Source: Paenibacillus harenae DSM 16969 (lineage in GTDB: Bacteria; Bacillota; Bacilli; Paenibacillales; Paenibacillaceae). Taken from it: 64,000 bases of DNA. The stretch covers positions 170,241 to 234,240 of the forward strand of contig NZ_KE383845.1 of assembly GCF_000422465.1 (NCBI RefSeq). Reading direction: 5' to 3'. Position 1 is the first letter of the stretch. Each line of letters begins with the position of its first letter. A program made the position numbers and the translations under genes. Shown here piece after piece: positions 52,701 to 61,596 of the stretch. The notes below the pieces were generated by a model. It was given only the letters and a program-made list of their open reading frames with translations. It did no database searches and was not told the origin of the DNA.

Positions 52701-52995
52701 ATGGAAGTATCCCATGGCATACAAAAACCATAGGAACATATTGGTATTTTGTGTAAGCGGCAAATGCTTCAGCAATATGTTGAGCATGAATAAGATCAAT
52801 ATCTTCAGGGAAATCATTAAAATCATCCGAAACAATTATCCCATACTCTTGAAATCTCTGGACCACTTTACCAAGTCTACTTGAGTATAAGAACAATTCA
52901 TGACCTTGGTTGATTAATTGTTCAATTAAAGTATATGTTAATGTTTCACTACCCCCATGTGTCTGTAAGTCATGGATTGTAAATAGTATTTTCAT
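49774..52995 (-). CDS. Three-domain glycosyltransferase (GT-B + coiled coil + GT2 + GT-B)
   Basis: The 1073-residue protein has an N-terminal GT-B domain (about 1-310, MKILFTIHDLQTHGGSETL) and a coiled coil (about 335-455, rich in Glu, Lys and Gln heptads). A GT2 GT-A domain (about 505-730) has VVIPIYDRTDVLIKSIESIL and FQDSDDIADP. A second GT-B domain (about 742-1073, VIPGCGISGGIAVICQHANRLLE) resembles WsaF-type rhamnosyltransferases. It can be read as two or three sugar transferases joined on a rod, making a repeat unit as one complex. The N-terminal domain has lost some GT4 motifs and may only bind. Confidence 0.82.
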   Translation of the reverse strand: MKILFTIHDLQTHGGSETLTYTLIEQLINQGHELFLYSSRLGKVVQRFQEYGIIVSDDFNDFPEDIDLIHAQHIAEAFAAYTKYQYVPMVFVCHGILPWQEIPLKIPNIYKYIAVSEEVKLHLIDKHNIAENLIQIIRNCVNLDRFKKTNEFNETPKKLLLLSNRYTEEVENTLINLCKLRNMEFEVVGKTNNVWNTSEIIQRSDIVVTLGRGVLEAAACGKCVIIYDYNGGDGILTPSNYHLLREKNFSGRTMKAQYNTDELNELINESYYEENVLKNIELIKENHDARNVVKEFESLYRPAVEWASRMKYINVPSNISVFSDIYMFIGREVVQKEKNLSYLLEVIEELKGEIEERERVAIKQADDLKNLVHIVDKLNEQIRLYESEVIKNKSELAKMEQVKFGIEQKCQELEKNVEQLQSEVSQKENNTLYLMELNREKDKEVDQIYKSRAWKTITAYRDFKRRVIKALRNPKWAVKKMLQIKPKYISNYKPLVSKTDLGVEQTNNPLVSVVIPIYDRTDVLIKSIESILNQTYSNIELLLVCDGSPKPTLEIVKIYENHPKVRVFYFFNNSGNAVRGRNKAIKEARGKYLAFQDSDDIADPKRIETSLLYLEKYKVDIVYGGWRAIVDGSRVIDIEDKQEIFSPDCDYSMLSEICVPCQSTVMAKLDALREVGGLKTAMKYREDHELWLRLSYFGFKFKSVPEILTNLRLHDNNLELSFKNEDDHWLKLMKEEHKIKGILKPKIAYVIPGCGISGGIAVICQHANRLLERGYDVVMVTEDDKTSIDWFPNQKVQIIPLTQAPDNLDIIIATGWSTAYTVLNIPSLRKFYFVQSDESRFHESDSRDYKLTVDTYKMDFEFMTEAKWIQGWLKSTFNKDSYYVPNGLDEEIIYQTQPIVSKGNKIRVLLEGPIDIPYKGMEDAFLAVKDLDCEIWCISSAGKPREGWRCDYFFEKVPMEKMRDIYSSCDIILKMSRVEGFFGPPLEMMACGGACVVSEVTGYDEYIVDGYNALVVKMGDIEGAKQAVNRLILDIDLRNKLIENGRVTANEWKWEPTIDTLESIFMDGLNTEL

Positions 52996-53010
52996 AAGAC
53001 ACCCGCCATT

Positions 53011-53856
53011 TCAATTTATTAAATATGCATTATTAAATAATTCTTCCCCCCAACGATAAAGTGGCCTACCGAAGTCCGATTCCTTATGAATAGCTTTACC
53101 TTTTCGCAGAAGCCATTTTTGACCGTAAGAATCGAAAGGGAAATGATTTATATAATAATCACAAGTTTCTTCCCAATGCTGGATAGATAGCGATTTCCCA
53201 TAGTGTTGACAATAAAACTCTGTAGAAATCTTTTCATTATGTGAATAACGAGGCTCTCTTGAATCTGTTCCTTCGAAAACGATATTGTTGTTAGTTGCTC
53301 TCCACATCATAATAATATCTCGACGTTCTGGACCAAAATACTTACGAAAGTTCATTAAGTTTTGTTGGTTATCTATAGGCAGTTTATCATTTTCGGTAAT
53401 ATATGCATCAAATAGTTTTATCTTAACGATATCAATTTCCTTTGATCGTTCAGAATCAATAAATCCTCTAATATCGCCAACATATCGTTCATCCGCATCT
53501 GCACAAAAAAACCATTCCGGATTGAACTTCTTCCCAAATTCCATAATCGATTTACGATGTTGTGTTTCAAGTACTATTCTCCGACTTGGCTCAGGTGACC
53601 AATTGTAATTGCGGACAATCCCTATAACACTTTCATGCGATGAGATAATCGAGAAAGTATTATCTGTACTTGCATCATCGTAACAAATAATCCCATCTGA
53701 AAAACTGGCTAGATGGTCTAAAGTATCTTTAATAATAAGCGATTCATTTCGAATTCGTAACAGTGAAATAATCCTTGGATGAGATGGTATCCTTTTGTCG
53801 AATACCATTACCCTTTCCTTATCCAACAACTTTAAACAGTAATCTAATATTCCCAT
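53011..53856 (-). CDS. Family 2-like glycosyltransferase
   Basis: The 281-residue GT-A protein has ISLLRIRNESLIIKDTLDHL, GIICYDDASTDNTF and the metal-binding WFFCADADERY. The C-terminal half carries several Trp- and His-rich stretches and no membrane segment. AGGAG lies before the ATG. It overlaps the Wzt gene stop by 13 bases, so it is coupled to the exporter genes. Its sugar and linkage are unknown. Confidence 0.8.
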   Translation of the reverse strand: MGILDYCLKLLDKERVMVFDKRIPSHPRIISLLRIRNESLIIKDTLDHLASFSDGIICYDDASTDNTFSIISSHESVIGIVRNYNWSPEPSRRIVLETQHRKSIMEFGKKFNPEWFFCADADERYVGDIRGFIDSERSKEIDIVKIKLFDAYITENDKLPIDNQQNLMNFRKYFGPERRDIIMMWRATNNNIVFEGTDSREPRYSHNEKISTEFYCQHYGKSLSIQHWEETCDYYINHFPFDSYGQKWLLRKGKAIHKESDFGRPLYRWGEELFNNAYLIN

Positions 53857-55028
53857 AAATGCTTACTCCTGAACATTCCATCAGCAATTGGAATACCATT
53901 TCGATTTTTTTTTGTAACGACCTCAAACTTCCCAATAAAATCTTTTCTATCAAATGGAAACATAGATAATTCATCAGAAATCGCCACACTAACAAAGTAT
54001 TTACCTCTAACAAAATCATTTTTCGGTATTAATAATTTGAATAATGAATGTGATTCATTAAAATAAATATCATCTCTGACTGTACTATATAAAGTAACCA
54101 CACTTCCCATTGCATTATAAATAATTACCCCGACACCAAAATTTGCTATCTCCTCATTAAATTTCAAACTAATACTAATCTCAATATCATCATCAATAGA
54201 ATATACGTTTTGATTTATATGCACATTTTCGATTACAATTTTAGCCTCTTGATTAATAACGCTATTCTCGGTTGCATGTAACTTTTCTTTCTCGTCATTC
54301 ATGTAATCTTGATACTCTAAACATATCTCATCAGACGGACCAATCATTTTTAGCTCACCTTGATGAATCCAGATTGCCCGGTCACAGAAATTTCGAACAC
54401 TTGAGATAGAGTGACTTACAAAAAAGATCGTCTTCCCTTTTGAACGAAATTGTTTCATTTTAGTAAATGACTTTTCTTGAAACTGCATATCACCAACAGA
54501 AAGTGCTTCATCGATAATTAAAATATCCGGGTCAACATTTATTGCAACAGAAAACGCTAATCTTGCAAACATCCCACTGGAATATGTTTTTACTGGTTGA
54601 TCTATAAACTCGCCAATATCAGCAAAGTCAATAATTTCATCTATTCTCTTATCAATTTCATGTTTAGTGAAACCCATGATTGTCCCATTCAAATATATAT
54701 TTTCTCTGCCGCTATATTCAGGATTAAAGCCTGCACCTAATTCAAGTAATGCGGCAACTTTTCCTCTAACGTTAACTTGACCATCAGTTGGTGATAGGAC
54801 ACCTGCGATAATCTTAAGTAATGTTGACTTCCCCGATCCATTTTTCCCAAGAATACCAACAGTCTCACCTGCATATACTTGAAACTTTATATCACTAAGC
54901 GCAGTGAATAAATGATGTTTCTTCCGTCTAAAAGGATGAATTGTTTCTATTAATCTATCAATCGGTTTATTATAAATTTTATAAGATTTCGATAAATCGA
55001 TTACCTCAATTACAGGTCTAAGATTCAT
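53844..55028 (-). CDS. wzt: Polysaccharide export ABC transporter ATPase (Wzt)
   Basis: The 394-residue protein has an ABC ATPase domain (about 1-240): Walker A GKNGSGKST, signature YSSGMFARLAF, Walker B DILIIDEALSVGD and the switch His in FFVSH. A C-terminal Wzt_C-like beta domain (about 255-394) follows, which in O-antigen exporters reads the glycan terminus. With the Wzm permease just upstream it exports the finished lipid-linked glycan across the membrane. Confidence 0.93.
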   Translation of the reverse strand: MNLRPVIEVIDLSKSYKIYNKPIDRLIETIHPFRRKKHHLFTALSDIKFQVYAGETVGILGKNGSGKSTLLKIIAGVLSPTDGQVNVRGKVAALLELGAGFNPEYSGRENIYLNGTIMGFTKHEIDKRIDEIIDFADIGEFIDQPVKTYSSGMFARLAFSVAINVDPDILIIDEALSVGDMQFQEKSFTKMKQFRSKGKTIFFVSHSISSVRNFCDRAIWIHQGELKMIGPSDEICLEYQDYMNDEKEKLHATENSVINQEAKIVIENVHINQNVYSIDDDIEISISLKFNEEIANFGVGVIIYNAMGSVVTLYSTVRDDIYFNESHSLFKLLIPKNDFVRGKYFVSVAISDELSMFPFDRKDFIGKFEVVTKKNRNGIPIADGMFRSKHLWEY

Positions 55029-55043
55029 GAAAAAACTCCTTTT

Positions 55044-55847
55044 CTAAAGCACATCTGCAAAATGGCTTGATAAACGTTTAAATAAATATGCTCCTACTAA
55101 AAGCATAAAAATAGTAATCGACCAAAAAGTGAATGTCAGATAAAGGTCTTGTTCCCAAAACCATCTTCCATATAGGAGTGAATTGCGATAACCTTCTGCG
55201 ATGTAATACATCGGCAATATCTTAACAATAGTATGATATTTATCTGGCATCATCCCTAAACTCCAAAAAATTGGTGTTAACCAAAATCCAAATTGAAGCA
55301 TCATTGCGATAATCTGAGCAGTATCTCTGAAAAATATTACTATTGCAGAAGTCATCCACGAGATTCCTAATACTAATAATATTGTAGCAATCATATAGTA
55401 AAACACTTGTATCATTTGAACATTTACTGAGTATTCGTACATTACTAATATTAGAAATGTGAAAACTACAAAAACTAAATGTACGTACAATGCAGACAAT
55501 ATTTTAACTCCCGGTAGAATACTTACAGGGAAAACCACCTTTTTCACAAGAAATGAATTGTCTACAACACCATTAGTGGCACTTGAAACAGATTCAGAGA
55601 AAAAAAACCATGGTATTATGCTTGTTATAAAATACAAGATGTAAGGAATATCATCAACAGGTGCTGATTTGAATCCAACTTGAAAAATAAACCAAAAAAT
55701 CAGAACCATAGTAACAGGTTGAACAAATGCCCAAATTGCCCCTAAATACGAACCAATATATTTTGACTTAAAATCACGTATAGACATATTAAATAAAATT
55801 CGTTTGTTTTTTAGATGTTCAATTAATATTTGCTTCACTGCATTCAT
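55044..55847 (-). CDS. wzm: Polysaccharide export ABC transporter permease (Wzm)
   Basis: The 267-residue ABC-2 type permease has six hydrophobic segments, the N-terminal RDFKSKYIGSYLGAIWAFVQP typical of Wzm/TagG, and WLTPIFWSLGMMP. It is 15 bases upstream of wzt. It exports an undecaprenyl-linked polysaccharide. Both genes have AGGAG-type ribosome sites. Confidence 0.93.
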   Translation of the reverse strand: MNAVKQILIEHLKNKRILFNMSIRDFKSKYIGSYLGAIWAFVQPVTMVLIFWFIFQVGFKSAPVDDIPYILYFITSIIPWFFFSESVSSATNGVVDNSFLVKKVVFPVSILPGVKILSALYVHLVFVVFTFLILVMYEYSVNVQMIQVFYYMIATILLVLGISWMTSAIVIFFRDTAQIIAMMLQFGFWLTPIFWSLGMMPDKYHTIVKILPMYYIAEGYRNSLLYGRWFWEQDLYLTFTFWSITIFMLLVGAYLFKRLSSHFADVL

Positions 55848-55862
55848 TTTTAATATCTCCTA

Positions 55863-57089
55863 TTAAACTCTTCTTTTATGTCTCAGTTTTTTTATTAAAC
55901 TAAGTATGGGTCTAAATAATTTTGTATATATTGGCATGCTAGTCTTCTTTCTCTTCACTGGCGCTTTACAGAATTGATTCAGTGGTTGTATTACTTTTAC
56001 CCACCTTAAATTATCAATAATCTTATTTTGGTTCCGTTTCATTTCTTTTAATACATCACGGTTTTTATTTAATTTTAATAACAGTTCAGCCAATATATCC
56101 GATTTTTGAGAACCATATGAGAGACCAAATCCTTCTTTTTCAATAAGTTCAGTGATATAGTCCCCTCCTGTCGAAATAACTGGAACATTGCACCAAATAT
56201 AATCTAAAACCCTTGTTCTATGAGAAAATTCTGTTTCCCAATTATTATAGTGAGCAATAATGCCAAGATCAGCATCGATTAAGTAGTTTTGCCGTTTTTC
56301 GTAAGCAATCCATTCACCAAGAATCACACTTTCTTGTACTTCATACTTTTGAATTAGTTGATGTAGTTTGTTGTTATTTCTTCCTCCCATTATATACATC
56401 TTTATTCGTAGATCTTGATTTTTAATAATTGCGAAAGCTTCAATTACTATAGAAATATCTAGCCATTCCCAAACTCCGCCACCCCAAACTACAACAAAAT
56501 CATCTTTAGAGATATTTGTACTTGAATTCCTAATACCATGGAAATTTTGAATCGGCTCAGTATTTGGAATTCCAAAGGGTACTAAGTCAATCCAATCTGT
56601 CAATTTAGGAGAATTAAGATAGTTGGTAGGGTTTATTACACCCAATATACTCAAACTACCCGCCCAATAGTGTAGTTGTCGAGGATTTGAACAAATAAAA
56701 TAATCACCTAAAAATAATTGTGTTTTTAAGATATGTAAATCCAATTCATATTGAGTATTTCCTAATACATTGTCCTTTCTAATCTCAAGATTCTCTAAGA
56801 TAAAAGGGTCATATAAATCAATAACCAACGGTTTTTTAGTTTTTTTAATTATAGGATAATTGAATATTGTTAGTCCTTGAGTAATTATAACGTCACACCA
56901 ATTGCTCCATTTTTTTATAGTTTTATTAGATAACTTTTCAGAGTTAATAATTGTATTTTTCGAACTTGAAGGTAATAAAATAATTACTTCGTGCTCTTTA
57001 CATAGTTCCAAGTAAAAGTTGTAATATCTTATTGATGGACCAGCCATATTTTCTATAATTGATACTGGTGAAATAATTAAAACTTTCAA
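55863..57089 (-). CDS. Family 4-like glycosyltransferase
   Basis: The 408-residue GT-B protein begins KVLIISPVSIIENMAGPSIRYYNFY, has an acceptor domain, and in the second half shows VVWGGGVWEWLDISIVIEAF, VILGEWIAYEKRQNYL and VISTGGDYITELIE, the usual C-terminal GT4 elements. A basic tail may bind the membrane. The start is TTG after GGAGG. It is the first gene of the long minus-strand cluster. Confidence 0.84.
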   Translation of the reverse strand: MKVLIISPVSIIENMAGPSIRYYNFYLELCKEHEVIILLPSSSKNTIINSEKLSNKTIKKWSNWCDVIITQGLTIFNYPIIKKTKKPLVIDLYDPFILENLEIRKDNVLGNTQYELDLHILKTQLFLGDYFICSNPRQLHYWAGSLSILGVINPTNYLNSPKLTDWIDLVPFGIPNTEPIQNFHGIRNSSTNISKDDFVVVWGGGVWEWLDISIVIEAFAIIKNQDLRIKMYIMGGRNNNKLHQLIQKYEVQESVILGEWIAYEKRQNYLIDADLGIIAHYNNWETEFSHRTRVLDYIWCNVPVISTGGDYITELIEKEGFGLSYGSQKSDILAELLLKLNKNRDVLKEMKRNQNKIIDNLRWVKVIQPLNQFCKAPVKRKKTSMPIYTKLFRPILSLIKKLRHKRRV

Positions 57090-57679
57090 TATTCAGCCTC
57101 CAATTTACAATCAAACAATTAATAATGAGTTACTAGATAAGTAATGATCTACTCATAAAAAAATAGTCATTGATTAGACTGTCAATAGCAATGGGAGGAC
57201 ATGGACGTCCAAAAAAAACAGGTTAGTTATCATCTATTTTTTTTTGTAGAACTAGGCAGATTTCCAAAATCCAATTCGAAATGGCTCATAAAATGAGCCT
57301 GGTATCTATCAGTTTTTCGTAATGTAGATAAACACATATAAAGAATTGAATTCTTTCCCCTTCAAATAAACATGCTATTTCCATTACTTGCATCCTCGAA
57401 TTCAACTATTCAAAGCAAAGTCAATCATGTCGAATCCACCCTAGCTATCTTACCAAACTTTCTCCAACATTAACACCACAATCTCTTGCCAAAACTGAAT
57501 ATTTTGTAGAAATCTAGGATCTCAAGCCCCATTTCGACATATCCCAATCTCTACAAATTTGTAAACTATATACAATTTTCACTCACACTCTTATAGCAAT
57601 CCCACCTCTCATTTGTTAAAATACACAGTGGGATTACTATGTTCCTATACACATACATATGGATGAGGAGTATTTGCGA
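57090..57679. other. Gene-free AT-rich spacer between divergent glycan genes
   Basis: No convincing gene is seen in these 590 bases. On the minus strand a TTGACA (57185-57180) lies about 95 bases before the first gene of the cluster, but its -10 is only a poor T-rich match. A short symmetric element TTGTA-N7-TACAA lies near 57557-57573. The plus-strand promoter of the ligase gene must lie here but was not identified. Confidence 0.5.
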
Positions 57680-59935
57680 ATGAGTACACGAACGAAATCA
57701 AGCAGCAGTACTTCACCGTTAGCATCGGACTTTCCGCTATTACGGTGGCTCGGGACGATTGGCATCGCGCTTTTTCTGATTATCTTCCCGTATGACAAAG
57801 CGTTGTTCAACGGATATGAGCTGAACTTCGAATCGGCGATCTATGGCGCGGTTATTTTCGGTTTGGTGCTGCTGCTGCTTATTGCCGCTTATCTGTTCCG
57901 CAGCTGGCGGTTGAATAGCTATAGCAGCATTTTGTCGATTGCTGTCATGGCGCTTCCAGTCATCTATTGGCTTGCTTCTTTCCAGGCCGTATCGGCGTAT
58001 TATGCGAAATTCATGACGCTGGTTTCCTTCCTGCTTGCTATTCTATTTATCGCAGGCCTTTACTTTGCGCAAGAGATTAAATCGCGCAAGACGATCGAAT
58101 ATGCGCTCATGCTCTCTTCTTATGTCATCGTCCTATTCGGTTTGCTTAATTTGTTCGGCCAGATCTACTACCGCGATGCGCTGTGGCTCGCGCATGACGG
58201 CTACCGCTTGACCTCCGTTTTCCAATATTCGAATACGTACGCCGGTTTCTTAGCTGCTTTATTTCTCGTAAGTCTATATTATGCGGTACACTGCATTCGC
58301 CCGTCCGCCAGAATCATTCATGCGGCGATGCTCGTGCCGATCTGGATCTCCTTTCTATTCACCTACTCTCGTGGCGCTATCGTCGTTATCCCGGTGATGG
58401 TGCTGATCCTGATCCCGTTCCTTCGTCTAACGAAACAAATTGCTTATATCGTGTTCCTGGGCTTGTCCGTCGTTGTCTCCATGGCGATTCTAGGCAAGCT
58501 TACGGCCAATGCGGATGAGATTGCGAAGCTTGTCCAGCCTACAGCTGAGAAGGTTCAGAGCCCCATCTCCCTGTTCAGCTCGCTGCCATTGCAAAGCTGG
58601 GGGCTGCTGCTGCTGGGCATGGCCGTGACAACCGGACTTATTATGCTTTATCACGCCAAAATAAGCGCCCTGCTTGAAGCGAAGCTCGAGAAGCTCTCGT
58701 CCTACAAATGGTCGTTCGCTGCCGTGCCTGCCGTTATCATCGTTCTTACGGCAATCGCTGCGGTCACCCTTCTGAGCAGCAGCGCCATTCGCGGCGTCCT
58801 GCCTGACAAGATCGCTTCCCGTTTCGAAAATATTAATCTTCAGCAGCACAGCGTACTGGAGCGCTTGACGTTCTACAAGGACGGCTTGCGCGTAGCGGAG
58901 GATTACCCGCTGCTCGGCGGCGGAGGCGGCGCGTGGCAAGCGATGTATGAGCAGTACCAGAATAACCCTTACTGGAGCAGACAGGCGCACAGCTTCTTCG
59001 TCCAGGTGCTTGTGGAGACCGGCTGGATCGGTTTAATCGCTTTGATCACCCTTATCGGATTTATCTATTTTCTGTACATTCGCGCATTTATCCGCAATCC
59101 GGAGCGCAGGGGAAGTCATCTGATTTTCTTCATCGTATCGCTGACTCTTCTCATGCACAGCGCAATCGACTTTGATATGAGCTATGTCTTTATCAGCTCC
59201 ATTGTCTTCTTGTCTCTCGGCTGCATGATCGCTCCTTTCAATGGGAAACTGCTCATTGAGCGGCTGAATGACAAATCCGGGCAGAGCTGGCCAAACTTCG
59301 TTTACCCGTCTGTTCTGGCCGTACTGTCCGTCATCCTTTTGTTCACGGCTTTAAAAGAAACAAGCGCTATTCGAAAATTCAACAAAGCCTATGAGTTAGC
59401 CGTCCAGCAGCAAACGCCTCTGAATGAGCTTCTTGTTGTTCTGAATGACGCCGTTAAGGGCTCTCCGACGCATTCGACCTTTGCGCTTACGAAAGCCAAT
59501 TGGCTGGAGCAAGGTTTTACGCAAACCAACAATCAACAAATGCTAACCGAAGCCATTGATGCGCTGGTCCAAGCCAAAAACTATGATCCTTACAATCGAA
59601 ATATTATTATGTCCCAATATAATCTGCTTCAGAAGAGCGGCCAGATGACCGAATCGCTTAAGATTCTGGACGAGGGCGTAAACAAATTTCCATGGGATAT
59701 CAAAATGTATGACGCATCTGTCACTGCATACGCCGCGGCCGCCAAAGCTGCTGCCGGTCAGGATGAGTCGTTAGCGAAACAATACGAAGAACGCATCCGC
59801 GCGCTTTCCGATGAGGTACAACGGCGAATTGACCAGCTTGCGACTCTGCCGGAAGAGCAGCAGCAAGGCCGTGCCTTCAGTTATACGCCGGCCATGGAGC
59901 AAGTAATCGCCGATCTGGCGGCTGCCGGATCCTAG
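57680..59935 (+). CDS. O-antigen ligase/Wzy-type membrane protein with C-terminal TPR-like region
   Basis: The 751-residue protein has about twelve hydrophobic segments and the Wzy_C core: FTYSRGAIVVIPV and, after a large loop, LLGGGGGAWQAMYEQYQNN with RQAHSFFVQVLVETGWIG. The last 180 residues are soluble and helical with TPR-like features. It is probably the ligase or oligosaccharyltransferase that moves the exported glycan to its acceptor, as WsaB/WsfB do in S-layer glycosylation. ATG 57680 has GAGGAG nine bases upstream. It is divergent from the main cluster and returns to the higher GC content. Confidence 0.82.
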   Translation: MSTRTKSSSSTSPLASDFPLLRWLGTIGIALFLIIFPYDKALFNGYELNFESAIYGAVIFGLVLLLLIAAYLFRSWRLNSYSSILSIAVMALPVIYWLASFQAVSAYYAKFMTLVSFLLAILFIAGLYFAQEIKSRKTIEYALMLSSYVIVLFGLLNLFGQIYYRDALWLAHDGYRLTSVFQYSNTYAGFLAALFLVSLYYAVHCIRPSARIIHAAMLVPIWISFLFTYSRGAIVVIPVMVLILIPFLRLTKQIAYIVFLGLSVVVSMAILGKLTANADEIAKLVQPTAEKVQSPISLFSSLPLQSWGLLLLGMAVTTGLIMLYHAKISALLEAKLEKLSSYKWSFAAVPAVIIVLTAIAAVTLLSSSAIRGVLPDKIASRFENINLQQHSVLERLTFYKDGLRVAEDYPLLGGGGGAWQAMYEQYQNNPYWSRQAHSFFVQVLVETGWIGLIALITLIGFIYFLYIRAFIRNPERRGSHLIFFIVSLTLLMHSAIDFDMSYVFISSIVFLSLGCMIAPFNGKLLIERLNDKSGQSWPNFVYPSVLAVLSVILLFTALKETSAIRKFNKAYELAVQQQTPLNELLVVLNDAVKGSPTHSTFALTKANWLEQGFTQTNNQQMLTEAIDALVQAKNYDPYNRNIIMSQYNLLQKSGQMTESLKILDEGVNKFPWDIKMYDASVTAYAAAAKAAAGQDESLAKQYEERIRALSDEVQRRIDQLATLPEEQQQGRAFSYTPAMEQVIADLAAAGS

Positions 59936-59963
59936 TCACCTGCCTTTTCTCTTCAATATCCGG

Positions 59964-60017
59964 AAGGACTGTCCATTCGCACAGCTTGTGCGCTTAGGGC
60001 AGTCTTTCTTCTTTTTC
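59964..60017 (+). terminator. Terminator after the ligase gene
   Basis: AAGGACTG-T-CC pairs with GG-G-CAGTCTTT around an inner GCACA/TGTGC stem, followed by a T-rich tract. Confidence 0.75.
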
Positions 60018-60119
60018 CGGCATCTTTTATGGCATGTTTTAAAGCTTCCAAGAATAAATAGCATAAGAGAACGTTCTGATGGAGAATGGAGTCGCAGCAT
60101 ATCGGAAAGGAGAACTCTA

Positions 60120-61130
60120 TTGAAACGAGCGCGGAATCCAAAATGGTCATTTGTGGTGATGCGCGGCGCTGACAAATCCGTTAAGCAGTTTCACGTCTCG
60201 AAACGATCGGTCTTAGCGGCCCCGACAGCAGTCGTACTCGCGGTATCGGGCTGTTTTGCGGCCCTCCAATTAAAATCGGCCTATGAACTGCGTCATATGG
60301 AGGATCAATTGTCAGAACAGGCTGCCTACTTCACGCAAACCGTATCCGGAAAGGACGAAGCGATCGTCACCTTGCAGCAGGAAATTATCCAGCTGTCACG
60401 CCAAGCGCAAGAGCTGGAGACGAAGGTCGGCGAGCTGCAGGAGCTTGAGCTTAAGCTGAAGCGTTTCATTGACAAGTACGGAAGCGCCGTTCCCCAGTCG
60501 GGCAGGTCTGAACCGTCAGGCAAGAAAGAAGCCGCTGTACGTAAGCTGTCCGCTTCGTCAAGCAGCCTCTACCGTTCGATTGCTGTGCAGGATACGGAAC
60601 AACTGGCATTGCACGCGCAGCGTACAGGGCTTGACCTGCAGGCTCTCGGCAGCATGGTCGATGCGATGGAGCGGTCAATGGGGCTGACGCTGCTTCAGGC
60701 GGAGTCCACAAGAGCCGCCGTCGACGGTTATCCATCCGAATGGCCCACTCGTTCCAAGCGGCTGACATCCGGCTTCGGATACCGGAGCGACCCGTTTACC
60801 GGACGCATCGCCTTCCATGCCGGCATCGACATAACCGGAAAGCTTGGCGATCCGGTATTCAGTGCGGCAGACGGCACCGTTGAGGAGATCGGCTTCGACG
60901 CCTCGTATGGCAGGTATATCGTCATTGAGCATATCGGCGGACTGCAAAGCGCTTATATGCATTTGAAACAGGTTACGGTTTCGGAAGGCGACCTTGTCGC
61001 CAAAGGCGACAAGATCGCTTTATTAGGCACCAGCGGAAGAAGCACGGGGCCTCATTTACATTTTCAAATCATGCAGAAGAACGAGCCCGTCAATCCGTTA
61101 CCATTTCTTGCGATCGTAAAGGAGGATTAA
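60120..61130 (+). CDS. M23-family peptidoglycan peptidase with coiled coil
   Basis: The 336-residue protein has a basic cytoplasmic head, one transmembrane helix (about 33-53), a coiled coil (about 60-115) and a C-terminal LytM/M23 domain (about 215-330). The zinc-site motifs are FHAGIDITG and HLHFQI, the latter preceded by STGPH. It should act on peptidoglycan outside the membrane. The start is TTG at 60120, seven bases after AAGGAG. It is followed after five bases by a bactofilin gene, so the two are cotranscribed and probably work together on cell shape. Confidence 0.9.
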   Translation: MKRARNPKWSFVVMRGADKSVKQFHVSKRSVLAAPTAVVLAVSGCFAALQLKSAYELRHMEDQLSEQAAYFTQTVSGKDEAIVTLQQEIIQLSRQAQELETKVGELQELELKLKRFIDKYGSAVPQSGRSEPSGKKEAAVRKLSASSSSLYRSIAVQDTEQLALHAQRTGLDLQALGSMVDAMERSMGLTLLQAESTRAAVDGYPSEWPTRSKRLTSGFGYRSDPFTGRIAFHAGIDITGKLGDPVFSAADGTVEEIGFDASYGRYIVIEHIGGLQSAYMHLKQVTVSEGDLVAKGDKIALLGTSGRSTGPHLHFQIMQKNEPVNPLPFLAIVKED

Positions 61131-61135
61131 TTTCG

Positions 61136-61582
61136 ATGTTTAAGGAGAATAAACGGCATGATGCAACCGATACTTTGATCGGTCAAGGTACGCTCGGCGA
61201 AGGTAAAATGGTATGCGAGTCCAACCTTAGAATCGAAGGAGAATTTCGCGGCGAAATTGAATGCAACGGCGATGTGATCATCGGTGAAATCGGTATCGTC
61301 AGGTCGAATATTACGGCCCGCGATATTACCGTTGCCGGCAAGGTATTCGGCGATATCGTCACGAAGGGACGTCTGGTCATTACCGCATCGGGGCATCTTA
61401 CCGGCAATATTACGGCAGCCACGCTCATCGTTCAAGACGGGGGCAAAATTAACGGAAACTGCCTGATGGAGCAGAAGGCTGAATTGAAGCACCGTTCGCA
61501 TTCGGAAGCTGACGCCACGCCGCTGTCTGTCAAGGAGTCAAACGGGAAGGAAACGAAGGAGAAGTCCCGCCAGGCAGGTTAA
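61136..61582 (+). CDS. Bactofilin (polymer-forming cytoskeletal protein)
   Basis: The 148-residue protein has a central bactofilin beta-helix (about 15-110) with regular hydrophobic repeats such as RIEGEFRGEIECNGDVIIGE and ITARDITVAGKVFGDI, flanked by polar tails. Bactofilins form filaments without nucleotides and often recruit M23 peptidases, as in Helicobacter CcmA with Csd1. The direct link to an M23 gene here fits this pattern. Confidence 0.93.
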   Translation: MFKENKRHDATDTLIGQGTLGEGKMVCESNLRIEGEFRGEIECNGDVIIGEIGIVRSNITARDITVAGKVFGDIVTKGRLVITASGHLTGNITAATLIVQDGGKINGNCLMEQKAELKHRSHSEADATPLSVKESNGKETKEKSRQAG

Positions 61583-61596
61583 TCGGCAAGCCAAGC

